From NCBI GenBank assembly GCA_043788745.1, contig JAYVTO010000147.1:1-15090 (forward strand): 15,090 nt of DNA, read 5' to 3'. The notes under the pieces are model-generated. The model saw only the letters and a program-made list of their open reading frames with translations, did no database searches and was not told the DNA's origin. A program made the position numbers and the translations under genes. This document shows, one piece after another, positions 1 through 6,288 of this stretch (within the stretch, counting starts at the first letter, position 1; each line of letters begins with the position of its first letter). The stretch comes from JBBQWZ01 sp043788745. Lineage in GTDB: Bacteria > Acidobacteriota > Terriglobia > Bryobacterales > Bryobacteraceae.

Positions 1-408
1 TGGCAGCTTTGAGGGGTTGAACCAGTAGAAGTCTTCTGCCAGGAAAAAGCCGAGTTCGTCACAAAACTTGATAGGCACGCGGAAATTGTACAAGCTCCTG
101 GCTGGGGTGCCTTTCTCATAGGACCCGCCGAGATCTAGCACAAAGCTTCCGTCGCACGTCAGAACGCGATGGACTCTACGGGCGAACTCAGCAAGCCAAT
201 CAACGTACTCTGCCTGGTCCTTGTTCCCGTATTCCTTTTTGCGCTGAAGCGCAAATGGGGGACTCGTGACTACGAGATTGATGCTGTTCTCAGGAAGGGC
301 ATCGAGCAGCGCTAAAGAATCGCCACAATACGCCGCTCCAAGGGCCGTCCGGTAGACCGGCTCGTGTCCCTTTAGAGTGGTTGATTCCTGTTCGATCATT
401 GGCTGCAT
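1..408 (-). CDS. pvuIIM-like: PvuII-type N4-cytosine DNA methyltransferase, N-terminal part (cut by window edge)
   Basis: Predicted to methylate the inner cytosine of CAGCTG (N4-methylcytosine) and so protect host DNA from the neighbouring endonuclease. The 136 visible codons read from an ATG at 408 without a stop to the edge. They contain TSPPFALQRKKEYGN (catalytic motif IV, SPPF type, at about residues 50-60), then GSFVLDLGGS and FFLAEDFYWFNPSKLP. As I recall M.PvuII, these segments match it closely, in the same order; in this methyltransferase class the SPP motif comes early and the SAM-binding FxGxG comes late, so the latter should lie outside the window. M.PvuII has about 336 residues, so roughly 60% is missing. 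The start is supported by an AGAGGG Shine-Dalgarno at 414-419, five bases upstream, and by TATAAT at 424-429. It diverges from the regulator/endonuclease pair, as in PvuII. The family is sure; the exact specificity is inferred from the adjacent endonuclease. Confidence 0.93.
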   Translation of the reverse strand, partial: MQPMIEQESTTLKGHEPVYRTALGAAYCGDSLALLDALPENSINLVVTSPPFALQRKKEYGNKDQAEYVDWLAEFARRVHRVLTCDGSFVLDLGGSYEKGTPARSLYNFRVPIKFCDELGFFLAEDFYWFNPSKLP

Positions 409-423
409 GGCGTCCCTCTGTTC

Positions 424-429
424 ATTATA
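424..429 (-). promoter_or_regulatory. -10 element of the methyltransferase promoter
   Basis: A perfect TATAAT on the minus strand ends 15 bases before the methyltransferase ATG at 408. Transcription would start near 417, leaving a leader of about ten bases that holds little beyond the AGAGGG ribosome-binding site. No good -35 is visible. The expected -35 position (about 447-452) lies inside the C-box, so bound C protein would block this promoter. That is the known logic of PvuII/Esp1396I-type systems. Confidence 0.6.
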
Positions 430-445
430 ACGCTACTTTAAGGCT

Positions 446-463
446 GTAGACGTATAGTCATCA
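446..463. promoter_or_regulatory. C-box-like operator for the R-M controller protein
   Basis: The intergenic stretch contains TGTAGACGTATAGTCATCA, with an outer dyad GAC(449-451)-5 nt-GTC(457-459) around a TATA-like centre. This resembles the GACTTATAGTC half-operators of C-protein-controlled systems. Only one clear box is seen; the expected second, weaker box downstream is not recognisable beyond a GTC at 467-469. By family analogy it would activate the regulator/endonuclease transcript and repress the methyltransferase. Neither has been shown here. Confidence 0.55.
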
Positions 464-483
464 CTTGTCGCACCTTGGGTGTC

Positions 484-717
484 ATGGCCCGCTCACGCCA
501 ACGCCCGCATGTTCGGGAGGCATTCGCAACAAGACTTCGGGAGCTTCGGCTCTCGCAAGGATTGTCGCAGGAAAAGCTGGCCGAATTGTGTGGCCTGCAT
601 CGTACCTACGTCGGCTCGGTGGAGCGGGCTGAGCGCAACATCTCCATTGACAACATTGAGAAGCTCGCTGAAGCACTAGGCGCCGTCGTCCGTGACTTGT
701 TCGAGGGTGCCCGATGA
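484..717 (+). CDS. pvuIIC-like: R-M controller (C) protein, XRE-family helix-turn-helix
   Basis: A 77-residue DNA-binding protein that would time expression of the R-M system by binding the C-box at 446-463: methylation first, endonuclease later. The core LSQEKLAELCGLHRTYVGSVE is an XRE helix-turn-helix (about residues 24-45 from the ATG at 484), followed by the ERNISIDNIEKLAEALG helices typical of C proteins. I chose ATG 484 over an in-frame TTG at 475 because it gives a length close to the usual 76-80 residues and an N-terminus like C.PvuII. There is no strong Shine-Dalgarno, which fits the leaderless C transcripts known in PvuII. The stop overlaps the endonuclease start by 4 bp (ATGA at 714-717), so the two genes form one translationally coupled unit. 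Confidence 0.9.
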   Translation: MARSRQRPHVREAFATRLRELRLSQGLSQEKLAELCGLHRTYVGSVERAERNISIDNIEKLAEALGAVVRDLFEGAR

Positions 718-1265
718 AGCCGCATCCAGATAGCGCAGTATTGATTGAACTCTTCCCAGCCGTTCGTCTATACCAGGAACTCGCTTCCAAGCACGGTATC
801 CACGACATATTCCAGGACAACGGTGGGAAGATCCTCCAGGTGTTGCTGCTGGTGGGCCTGCGGGGGCTGCCGGGCCGTGAGGGCAACGACGCGGTTGACG
901 ATGATGGCAATGAGTACGAACTGAAGTCGGTAAACATTCGGTTGACGCGCAGCTTCTCTACGCATCACCACATGAACCCGACCATCATCAGCAAGTATCG
1001 CAAGGTCAACTGGATCTTTGCGGTCTACGAAGGCATCGAGATCAAAACCATTTTCCTGATGACGCCAGCCGACTTGGAGCCATACTACCAACGGTGGGAG
1101 GATAAGTGGCACGCGGATGGCGGCAAGGACATCAACAACCCAAAGATTCCGCTGAGGTTCGTTGAGGAGACTGGCACGCTCTTGTATAAGAACGTCGCTC
1201 AACCCGGAGCTGACGTGATGGAGTCGTTGCCCCCACCTGCTCCCGAGATGCCAGGGCCGGAATAA
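714..1265 (+). CDS. pvuIIR-like: PvuII-like type II restriction endonuclease
   Basis: A homodimeric endonuclease predicted to cut CAG^CTG leaving blunt ends. The 183-residue product aligns without gaps to R.PvuII as I recall it, shifted by one residue. All key positions are present: catalytic D59, E69 and K71 (D58/E68/K70 of PvuII) within PGREGNDAVD and EYELKS; Y95; D35 of DIFQDNGGK for minor-groove contacts; and H84-H86 of STHHHMNP plus N141-N142 of KDINNPKIP for base recognition. It overlaps the controller gene by 4 bp. R.PvuII is 157 residues and ends at the equivalent of Y158. This protein continues for 25 more residues as a Pro/Glu-rich tail (PPPAPEMPGPE at the end) that I do not know from the family. 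I see no inactivating change, so it should be an active enzyme. Confidence 0.96.
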   Translation: MKPHPDSAVLIELFPAVRLYQELASKHGIHDIFQDNGGKILQVLLLVGLRGLPGREGNDAVDDDGNEYELKSVNIRLTRSFSTHHHMNPTIISKYRKVNWIFAVYEGIEIKTIFLMTPADLEPYYQRWEDKWHADGGKDINNPKIPLRFVEETGTLLYKNVAQPGADVMESLPPPAPEMPGPE

Positions 1266-1276
1266 CTCGCCACGCC

Positions 1277-1313
1277 CTGGAACCCGTGAGGCGGGAAGGA
1301 ATCACGGGTCCAG
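1277..1313 (+). terminator. Strong hairpin after the endonuclease gene (possible terminator)
   Basis: Eleven bases after the endonuclease stop, CTGG-A-ACCCGTGA (1277-1289) is complementary to TCACGGGTCCAG (1302-1313). This gives a 12-bp stem with one bulged A and a 12-base loop. No T-run follows, so it is not a classical intrinsic terminator. It may slow or protect the 3' end of the C-R transcript, or belong to the repeat element that starts at 1316. Confidence 0.45.
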
Positions 1314-1315
1314 AA

Positions 1316-1460
1316 GGGACGGAAACGGTGCACAGGTAACCTGAGGACGAGTTTTCTCTCCCATGGGCAGTGCGTTCTGGATGTTGCCGGGCATTGGAAG
1401 GGACGGAAACGGGGGACGGAAACGGTGCACAGGTAACCTGAGGACGAGTTTTCTCGTCCC
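1316..1460. repeat. 43-bp direct repeats with terminal hairpin (REP-like element)
   Basis: Two identical 43-bp copies lie at 1316-1358 and 1413-1455, beginning GGGACGGAAACGGTGCAC and ending GAGTTTTCTC. A 13-base partial copy (GGGACGGAAACGG, 1400-1412) abuts the second in tandem. In the second copy the end becomes the perfect hairpin GGACGAG-TTTT-CTCGTCC (1442-1459). The first copy lacks the right arm. There is no reading frame of note inside. The layout resembles short dispersed REP/MITE-like elements; the family is unknown to me. Confidence 0.75.
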
Positions 1461-1464
1461 CAGG

Positions 1465-1473
1465 TGCTAGAAT
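1465..1473 (+). promoter_or_regulatory. Possible extended -10 promoter of the WD40-caspase gene
   Basis: TGCTAGAAT (TGn plus TAGAAT) lies just downstream of the repeat hairpin and would start transcription near 1480, leaving a leader of about 100 bases before the ATG at 1582. No convincing -35 is seen, as is common for extended -10 promoters. Sequence match only. Confidence 0.3.
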
Positions 1474-1558
1474 CTGTGGAGTCATTCATTGAGACGGCTG
1501 ACCCGAGCAGGTCGCGTTTTCCAACTCGCAGCGCAATCAAGACGCCGGTTATTGAACC

Positions 1559-1577
1559 TCTTCCGGTGACCGGAGGG
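1559..1577 (+). promoter_or_regulatory. Hairpin that would sequester the ribosome-binding site of the WD40-caspase gene
   Basis: The Shine-Dalgarno GGAGGG (1572-1577) can pair with 1559-1566 as TCTTCCGG-TGA-CCGGAGGG. This is an 8-bp stem including two G-U pairs, with a 3-base loop and four core C-G pairs. The ATG follows four bases later. If it forms, translation of the caspase would be held low. Confidence 0.4.
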
Positions 1578-1581
1578 AACA

Positions 1582-4500
1582 ATGTACAGAGCAGCTTGGG
1601 TCTACTTCGGTGTCGGTCTCTGCGCGTTGCCGGGTGACGACGCCAAGTTGGTTCTGCAACTGGGTCATACCGAAGAGGTGACGTCCGTTGCTTTTTCTCC
1701 CGACGGTCGTCAGGCGCTGACGGGGAGTAAGGATAAGACGGTACGCCTGTGGGATGTCGCCACTGGCAGCGCGATTCGGGTCTTGCAAGGGCATTCCAGC
1801 AAAGTGACTGCCGTTGCCTTTTCCCCTGACGGACGCCAGGTGTTGACAGGCAGCGACGATGATACTGCGCGTGTGTGGGAGGTCGCAACGGGCAAGGAGA
1901 CGCGTCGTTTGGAGGGGCATTCCCGTAACGTTCAAGCCGTGGCGTTTTCCCCCGACGGACGCCAGGTGTTGACGGGCAGCGACGATGAGACTGCGCGTGT
2001 TTGGGACGTCGCAACGGGCAAGGAGACCCGACGATTGGAAGGGCATTCCGGGCCGGTTACTGCGCTAGCCTTTACGCCTGATGGACGCTGGGCGCTGACG
2101 GGCAGTAACGACCACACCTCGCGTTTGTGGGATGTGACGACCGGCCGCGAGATCCGCCGTTTGGAAGGGAGGAGTTACGGTGGGATCACTTCAGTGGCGA
2201 TTTCGTCGGACGGGCTATGGGCGATCGAGGGCAGTCGGAGCGAGACCGCACGGTTATGGGAGGTCGCGACGGGCAAGGAAGTCCGCCTGTTGGAAGGGCG
2301 TTCAAGGGGAATGCGTTTGGAGGTCACCTCCGTGGCCTTTTCCCCGGATGGACGCTGGGCGCTGACCGGCAGCGCGAGGAATCCGCTGGATCCGTTCGGA
2401 GATGCAGGCGACCCCACGGCGCGTGTGTGGGATGTCGCGACGGGCAAGGAAATTCGGCAGTTCATTTTTGAAGGCGTCAATTCCTTGGCCTTTGCCCCGG
2501 ATGGACGCACGGTACTGACGGGCGGTCGTGACAAGATGGCGCATCTGTGGGATGCGACAACGGGCAAGGAGATACAACGGTTCTCAGGGCAGTCCACAAC
2601 ACTTGACTCCGCGACCTTCTCGACCGACGGGCGGTGGATTGTGATGCTCGGCGAAGTTGCGCGCGTATGGGACCCGTCAACGGGCAAGCAGGTCCAGCGG
2701 TTGGAAACCGACTTTGGGAGGCACTTAGCCTTTTCCTCCGACCTGAAGAAGGCGCTGTACGGAGATTACAGCGGAAGGGCGGCTGTGTTGGATGTCGCGG
2801 TATGGGGCAAGGAGATCTCACGTTTTGAAGGCCATGACGAGAGCGTCAGGGCCGGGGCATTCTCTCCCGATGGACGCTCGGCGCTGACCGGCAGTTGGGA
2901 CAAGACCGCGAGTTTGTGGGATGTGGCGACGGGCAAAGAGATCCGGCGGTTCGAGGGGCATTCTGACTGGGTCAACGCAGTGGCATTCTCCCCCGATACC
3001 CGCTCAGTACTGACCGGCAGCAGAGATATGACAGCGCGGCTCTGGGACGTGACGACCGGCCGCGAGATCCGACGCTTTGGGGGTGATGATCACGTCCTTG
3101 CAGTAGCTTTTTCTCCGGATGGACGATTGGTGCTTACGGGTGGTGGAGAGACAGCGCAGTTGTGGGATTTGGCGAGCGGCCGTGAAATTCAACGTTTTGA
3201 AGGTCATTCCAGTGGGGTCCTCGCCGTGGCCTTTTCCCCTGACGGGAACTCGGCCATCACCGGAGGTATCGATGGTTCGGCCTTCGTCTGGGATGTTGCC
3301 ACGGGAAAACAAAAGGTCCGCTTGGACGGGCATGCCGGTTGGGTACAGTCGGTGACGTATGCCCGCGACGGTCGAGTGGTGATGACCGGCAATGATGACG
3401 GCACCGCCCGTCTTTGGGACACCGCGTCCGGAAAGGAACTGGCCATGCTTGTTTCCTTCGGCGAAGGAGGGTGGGTGGTGGTTGACCCGAATGGCCGCTT
3501 TGACACCAACATCCTGGATGGTGGTGCGCCCCTGCATTGGATCCTCGACTCGGACCCGTTGCGCCCGCTGCCCCTGGAGATCTTCATGCGTGATTACTAC
3601 ACCCCGCGCCTGCTTCCGCGAATCCTGATTGGCGACAAATTCCCGGACCTGCCGAAGATTGCGGACATCAAGAACCGTGTGCAACCCGACGTTGAAATTG
3701 TGAAGGTCGAACCAACCTTCGGCGCTCCGAACCGCGTCACCGTTTCCGTCCGCGCCGCCAGCAAGGCCGACGACAATAAACAAGCTAGCGGACTTCAGGA
3801 CTTGCGACTCTTTCGCAACGGCCAAGTTGTCGGCTACCTGGAAGGCTCACTGAAGGACGACACCTATATATTCAGAAATATCCAGCTACCTTTATCTGAC
3901 AAAAACGCCGTCTTCTCTGCGTACGCCTTCAACACCGCGCGCATCAAGAGTCCGACGGTGCAAAAGGACTTGGCCTACACTCCGGCATCGCAACCGAAGC
4001 CGAGGGCTTTCCTAGTCCAGGTCGGCGTGAACCACTATCAGGCCAGCGGCTGCGACCTGCGTTACGCCGTCAACGACGCGCACAGACTCCACGCTGCCCT
4101 CGAACAGCGCCTCAAGGCCCGCGACCTCGACGTTCATGCTGTCGAGCTGGTCGCCACCAACGGCGCCTCCAATGCGACGAAGGCCGATATCCGCACGGCG
4201 CTTGACGCAATCGCGAAGCAAGCCACTCCGGATGACGTTTTAGTCCTGAGTTTCTCCGGCCATGGCTACACGAGTCCGGACGGGATGTTCTACGTTTTTC
4301 CGTCCGATATCCAAGGCTCCTGCAGCGACCCCAACGCGGATCTCCTTAAGGGTGCGATCTCCGCGGACGAACTCGCCGAATGGCTGCGACCCATCGACGC
4401 CGGCGAGATGACCTTCATACTGGACGCGTGCTACTCCGCCAAGAGTGTCGAGGCGAACGATTTCAAACCTGGCCCCATGGGTAGCCGGGGCCTCGGCCAG

Positions 4501-4830
4501 CTCGCCTATGACAAGCGGATGCGGATCCTTGCTGCAAGCCAGTCCGATGCGACGGCGATCGAGGATTCGAAGCTGGAGCAAGGACTATTGAGCTATGTGC
4601 TAACAGAACAGGGGTTAAAGGAAAGCCGTGCGGACTGGAAGCCGGTCGACCAACAGATAACAATGGGCGAGTGGCTTGCCTATGCCGTCGACCAGGTCCC
4701 GAAACTGAATCAATCGGACAAGCCGAATGAGGCGGGCCGGGGCATTACCCTGCTAAATGCCATCCGCCGGTCCCAAGTCCCGTCCGTCTTTGACTTTGCG
4801 CAAAAAGACGCATTGGTGATCCAGCAATAG
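1582..4830 (+). CDS. WD40-repeat / caspase-like (peptidase C14, orthocaspase) protein
   Basis: A 1,082-residue fusion. Residues about 27-625 hold 14 WD40 repeats of about 42 residues (GH...VAFSPDGR...LTGS.D.TARLWDVATGKE), enough for two seven-bladed propellers. Repeats 5-9 are degenerate and repeat 6 carries an insertion. A middle part (about 626-805) with PNGRFDT, LDGGAP and RPLPLEIFMRDYYTPRLLPR is the linker typical of bacterial WD40-caspases, followed by an Ig-like stretch. Residues about 806-1060 form the caspase domain with the catalytic pair H894 (SFSGHGYT) and C950 (LDACYSAK). The cleavage preference cannot be read. The start is fixed by an in-frame TGA at 1567 and GGAGGG four bases before the ATG. 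A short hydrophobic stretch (residues 4-16) might be a weak signal peptide, so location is unclear. Such proteins are common in Acidobacteriota; cell-death or signalling roles are inferred from the family. Confidence 0.93.
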   Translation: MYRAAWVYFGVGLCALPGDDAKLVLQLGHTEEVTSVAFSPDGRQALTGSKDKTVRLWDVATGSAIRVLQGHSSKVTAVAFSPDGRQVLTGSDDDTARVWEVATGKETRRLEGHSRNVQAVAFSPDGRQVLTGSDDETARVWDVATGKETRRLEGHSGPVTALAFTPDGRWALTGSNDHTSRLWDVTTGREIRRLEGRSYGGITSVAISSDGLWAIEGSRSETARLWEVATGKEVRLLEGRSRGMRLEVTSVAFSPDGRWALTGSARNPLDPFGDAGDPTARVWDVATGKEIRQFIFEGVNSLAFAPDGRTVLTGGRDKMAHLWDATTGKEIQRFSGQSTTLDSATFSTDGRWIVMLGEVARVWDPSTGKQVQRLETDFGRHLAFSSDLKKALYGDYSGRAAVLDVAVWGKEISRFEGHDESVRAGAFSPDGRSALTGSWDKTASLWDVATGKEIRRFEGHSDWVNAVAFSPDTRSVLTGSRDMTARLWDVTTGREIRRFGGDDHVLAVAFSPDGRLVLTGGGETAQLWDLASGREIQRFEGHSSGVLAVAFSPDGNSAITGGIDGSAFVWDVATGKQKVRLDGHAGWVQSVTYARDGRVVMTGNDDGTARLWDTASGKELAMLVSFGEGGWVVVDPNGRFDTNILDGGAPLHWILDSDPLRPLPLEIFMRDYYTPRLLPRILIGDKFPDLPKIADIKNRVQPDVEIVKVEPTFGAPNRVTVSVRAASKADDNKQASGLQDLRLFRNGQVVGYLEGSLKDDTYIFRNIQLPLSDKNAVFSAYAFNTARIKSPTVQKDLAYTPASQPKPRAFLVQVGVNHYQASGCDLRYAVNDAHRLHAALEQRLKARDLDVHAVELVATNGASNATKADIRTALDAIAKQATPDDVLVLSFSGHGYTSPDGMFYVFPSDIQGSCSDPNADLLKGAISADELAEWLRPIDAGEMTFILDACYSAKSVEANDFKPGPMGSRGLGQLAYDKRMRILAASQSDATAIEDSKLEQGLLSYVLTEQGLKESRADWKPVDQQITMGEWLAYAVDQVPKLNQSDKPNEAGRGITLLNAIRRSQVPSVFDFAQKDALVIQQ

Positions 4831-5277
4831 CGACGCGGCCGGCCCCGCAACCCATAAGTCCTAGGACGGTAGGGAACTTGTCACGCCCATTCCGCATCGG
4901 ATTTGGCGCCGTCGTCATCACGCGGAGCATCACGACGCTGAAAAGCGACGATCGGCGGCATCATCGAGGTCCGTGCCGGACGCGCGCGATACGGTCGGCT
5001 CGCTTGGAGCACCAGGCGCACCGATTGCCGACGCGGATCGAGAGTTTGTACTCCTAGGTTCTCCAGCGTAGGTGTTCCGGTAGCGTGTTTCTGAATTTTG
5101 AGATGGTGAACGCATGGCGTTCCGGTCCACTACCCGCTGGCGTTTTGAGGCTGCGGTTGTGGAATCTGATCGAGAGATCCGTGGTGCACTTAAAGAGGAC
5201 CTGCCGCGTCCCGCAAATCGTACCTTGAAGTTCCGGCATGCGGACTGAAGACAAACTCTTCTGCCTTCGGACAGAGC
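4831..5277. other. Intergenic stretch without a recognisable gene
   Basis: These 447 bases lie between the convergent ends of the caspase gene and the 243-residue secreted protein gene. Short open frames on the minus strand (about 4930-5254) have no start context or recognisable motif. I see no tRNA, clear terminator with a T-run, or long repeat. Confidence 0.6.
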
Positions 5278-6009
5278 CTATTGGACGTCAGAGACCTTTC
5301 CGTCGATGAATGTGATCTTGATCGATCGATAGGAGTAGATCACTTTCGATCCAAGGTCGAAAACGTTTTCTGGAGGGCCGAGCATCTCCTTTACCCTCTG
5401 CTGCGAATCGCCGAGCCGCACGCTTCCAGAGCCTTTGGCCCCAGGCGGATTGTCCGCGAGCAGGATCGAAAGGTAGTCGTCCAGATCCTTACCCGGCAAA
5501 GAAATAAGCTCCTGCAATGGGACTCGAACCTGGAAAAGAAACGCGCTCACGCCGGTGTTGCCGTTTCGAACCAGCTCGAACTTACGGTCCGTCACGAAAT
5601 CCATGTTGATGGTGACAAGCCCCCGCCGGTAGTCGTCGGGCGCACTGGAGCACGAGGACCCAATCATCCACACGGCATCTGAGATATTCAACATGCGTCC
5701 ATTTGTCACGGATCCGCCGAGAGGAGTCACCTTGCCGCTCGAAAAGAGGTTCTGCGGGATCGCCCTCAGAGGCGTATCCTCAGGCACTGCGATCACACCG
5801 CCCTTCGCAAGATACCATGGCGCCGTTTGGACGGGACCGGGTTTCCTCCGTTCATCGTCATACGATTGACTTTGCTCACGAACGACAGGAATCTGAGTTC
5901 GAAGATCGCGGCAAAACTGGGACGGGTCTACCTTTTGACCGAAGGCAAGACCTCCCAGAACAAAATGAGCGCCAAGAGCAACCCAGGTGAATGATCGGCA
6001 GTTTTCCAT
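5278..6009 (-). CDS. Secreted hypothetical protein with BamE/SmpA-like C-terminal tail
   Basis: A 243-residue protein. Residues 1-25 look like a signal peptide (hydrophobic VALGAHFVLGGLAFG, cleavage near AFGQ), so it should act in the periplasm or outer envelope. The middle has no motif I recognise, but two cysteines (in SSCSS and FCRD) might pair. The last 50 residues (VRLGDSQQRVKEMLGPPENVF...YSYRSIKITFIDGKV) follow the pattern of the SmpA/OmlA (BamE-like) fold: lGmsk.eV..llG.P, then a strand pair. No function can be assigned from that. The ATG is preceded by only a weak AGAGAA; a TACAAT (6019-6024, minus strand) lies nine bases before it, which would give a very short leader. It ends convergently with the caspase gene. 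Confidence 0.8.
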   Translation of the reverse strand: MENCRSFTWVALGAHFVLGGLAFGQKVDPSQFCRDLRTQIPVVREQSQSYDDERRKPGPVQTAPWYLAKGGVIAVPEDTPLRAIPQNLFSSGKVTPLGGSVTNGRMLNISDAVWMIGSSCSSAPDDYRRGLVTINMDFVTDRKFELVRNGNTGVSAFLFQVRVPLQELISLPGKDLDDYLSILLADNPPGAKGSGSVRLGDSQQRVKEMLGPPENVFDLGSKVIYSYRSIKITFIDGKVSDVQ

Positions 6010-6038
6010 GTTCTCTGAATTGTAGCGCTAGCATCAGG

Positions 6039-6207
6039 GAACAATGGGGGACAAAGACTTGCCCCTACTTCACGGATCTCAAAGTTCGCATGGCTGGCTC
6101 GTGATCCCCGGGGCAGCGATTTGCCCCACTGCTAGACCCGAACTTATTGTCAATCGCGAACAATGGGGACAAAGCGAACAATGGAAGCGAACAATGGGGA
6201 CAAAGAC
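6039..6207. repeat. Short interspersed repeats of GAACAATGGGGACAAAG
   Basis: The motif occurs at 6039-6058 (with one extra G), 6156-6174 and 6187-6207, plus a truncated copy GCGAACAATGG at 6174-6184. The last three are practically in tandem. The 279-base gap (6010-6288) between the two minus-strand genes holds nothing else that I recognise. They resemble dispersed intergenic repeats or remnants of an element end, not a gene. Confidence 0.7.
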
Positions 6208-6288
6208 CTCAATTCCCATTTATTTCCAGTGTTTTCAACAGCGGCGTCCAAACCATCTAGCGCCGACGCCCCGACACCGATCGGCCCC

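Noticed and set aside
1199..2014. 271-codon open frame on the minus strand
   Set aside because: It crosses the repeat element and runs antisense to the WD40 blades; its internal repeats merely mirror them.
5054..5254. Short minus-strand frame in the 4831-5277 gap
   Set aside because: No ribosome-binding site, domain or signal; overlapping alternative frames are equally long.
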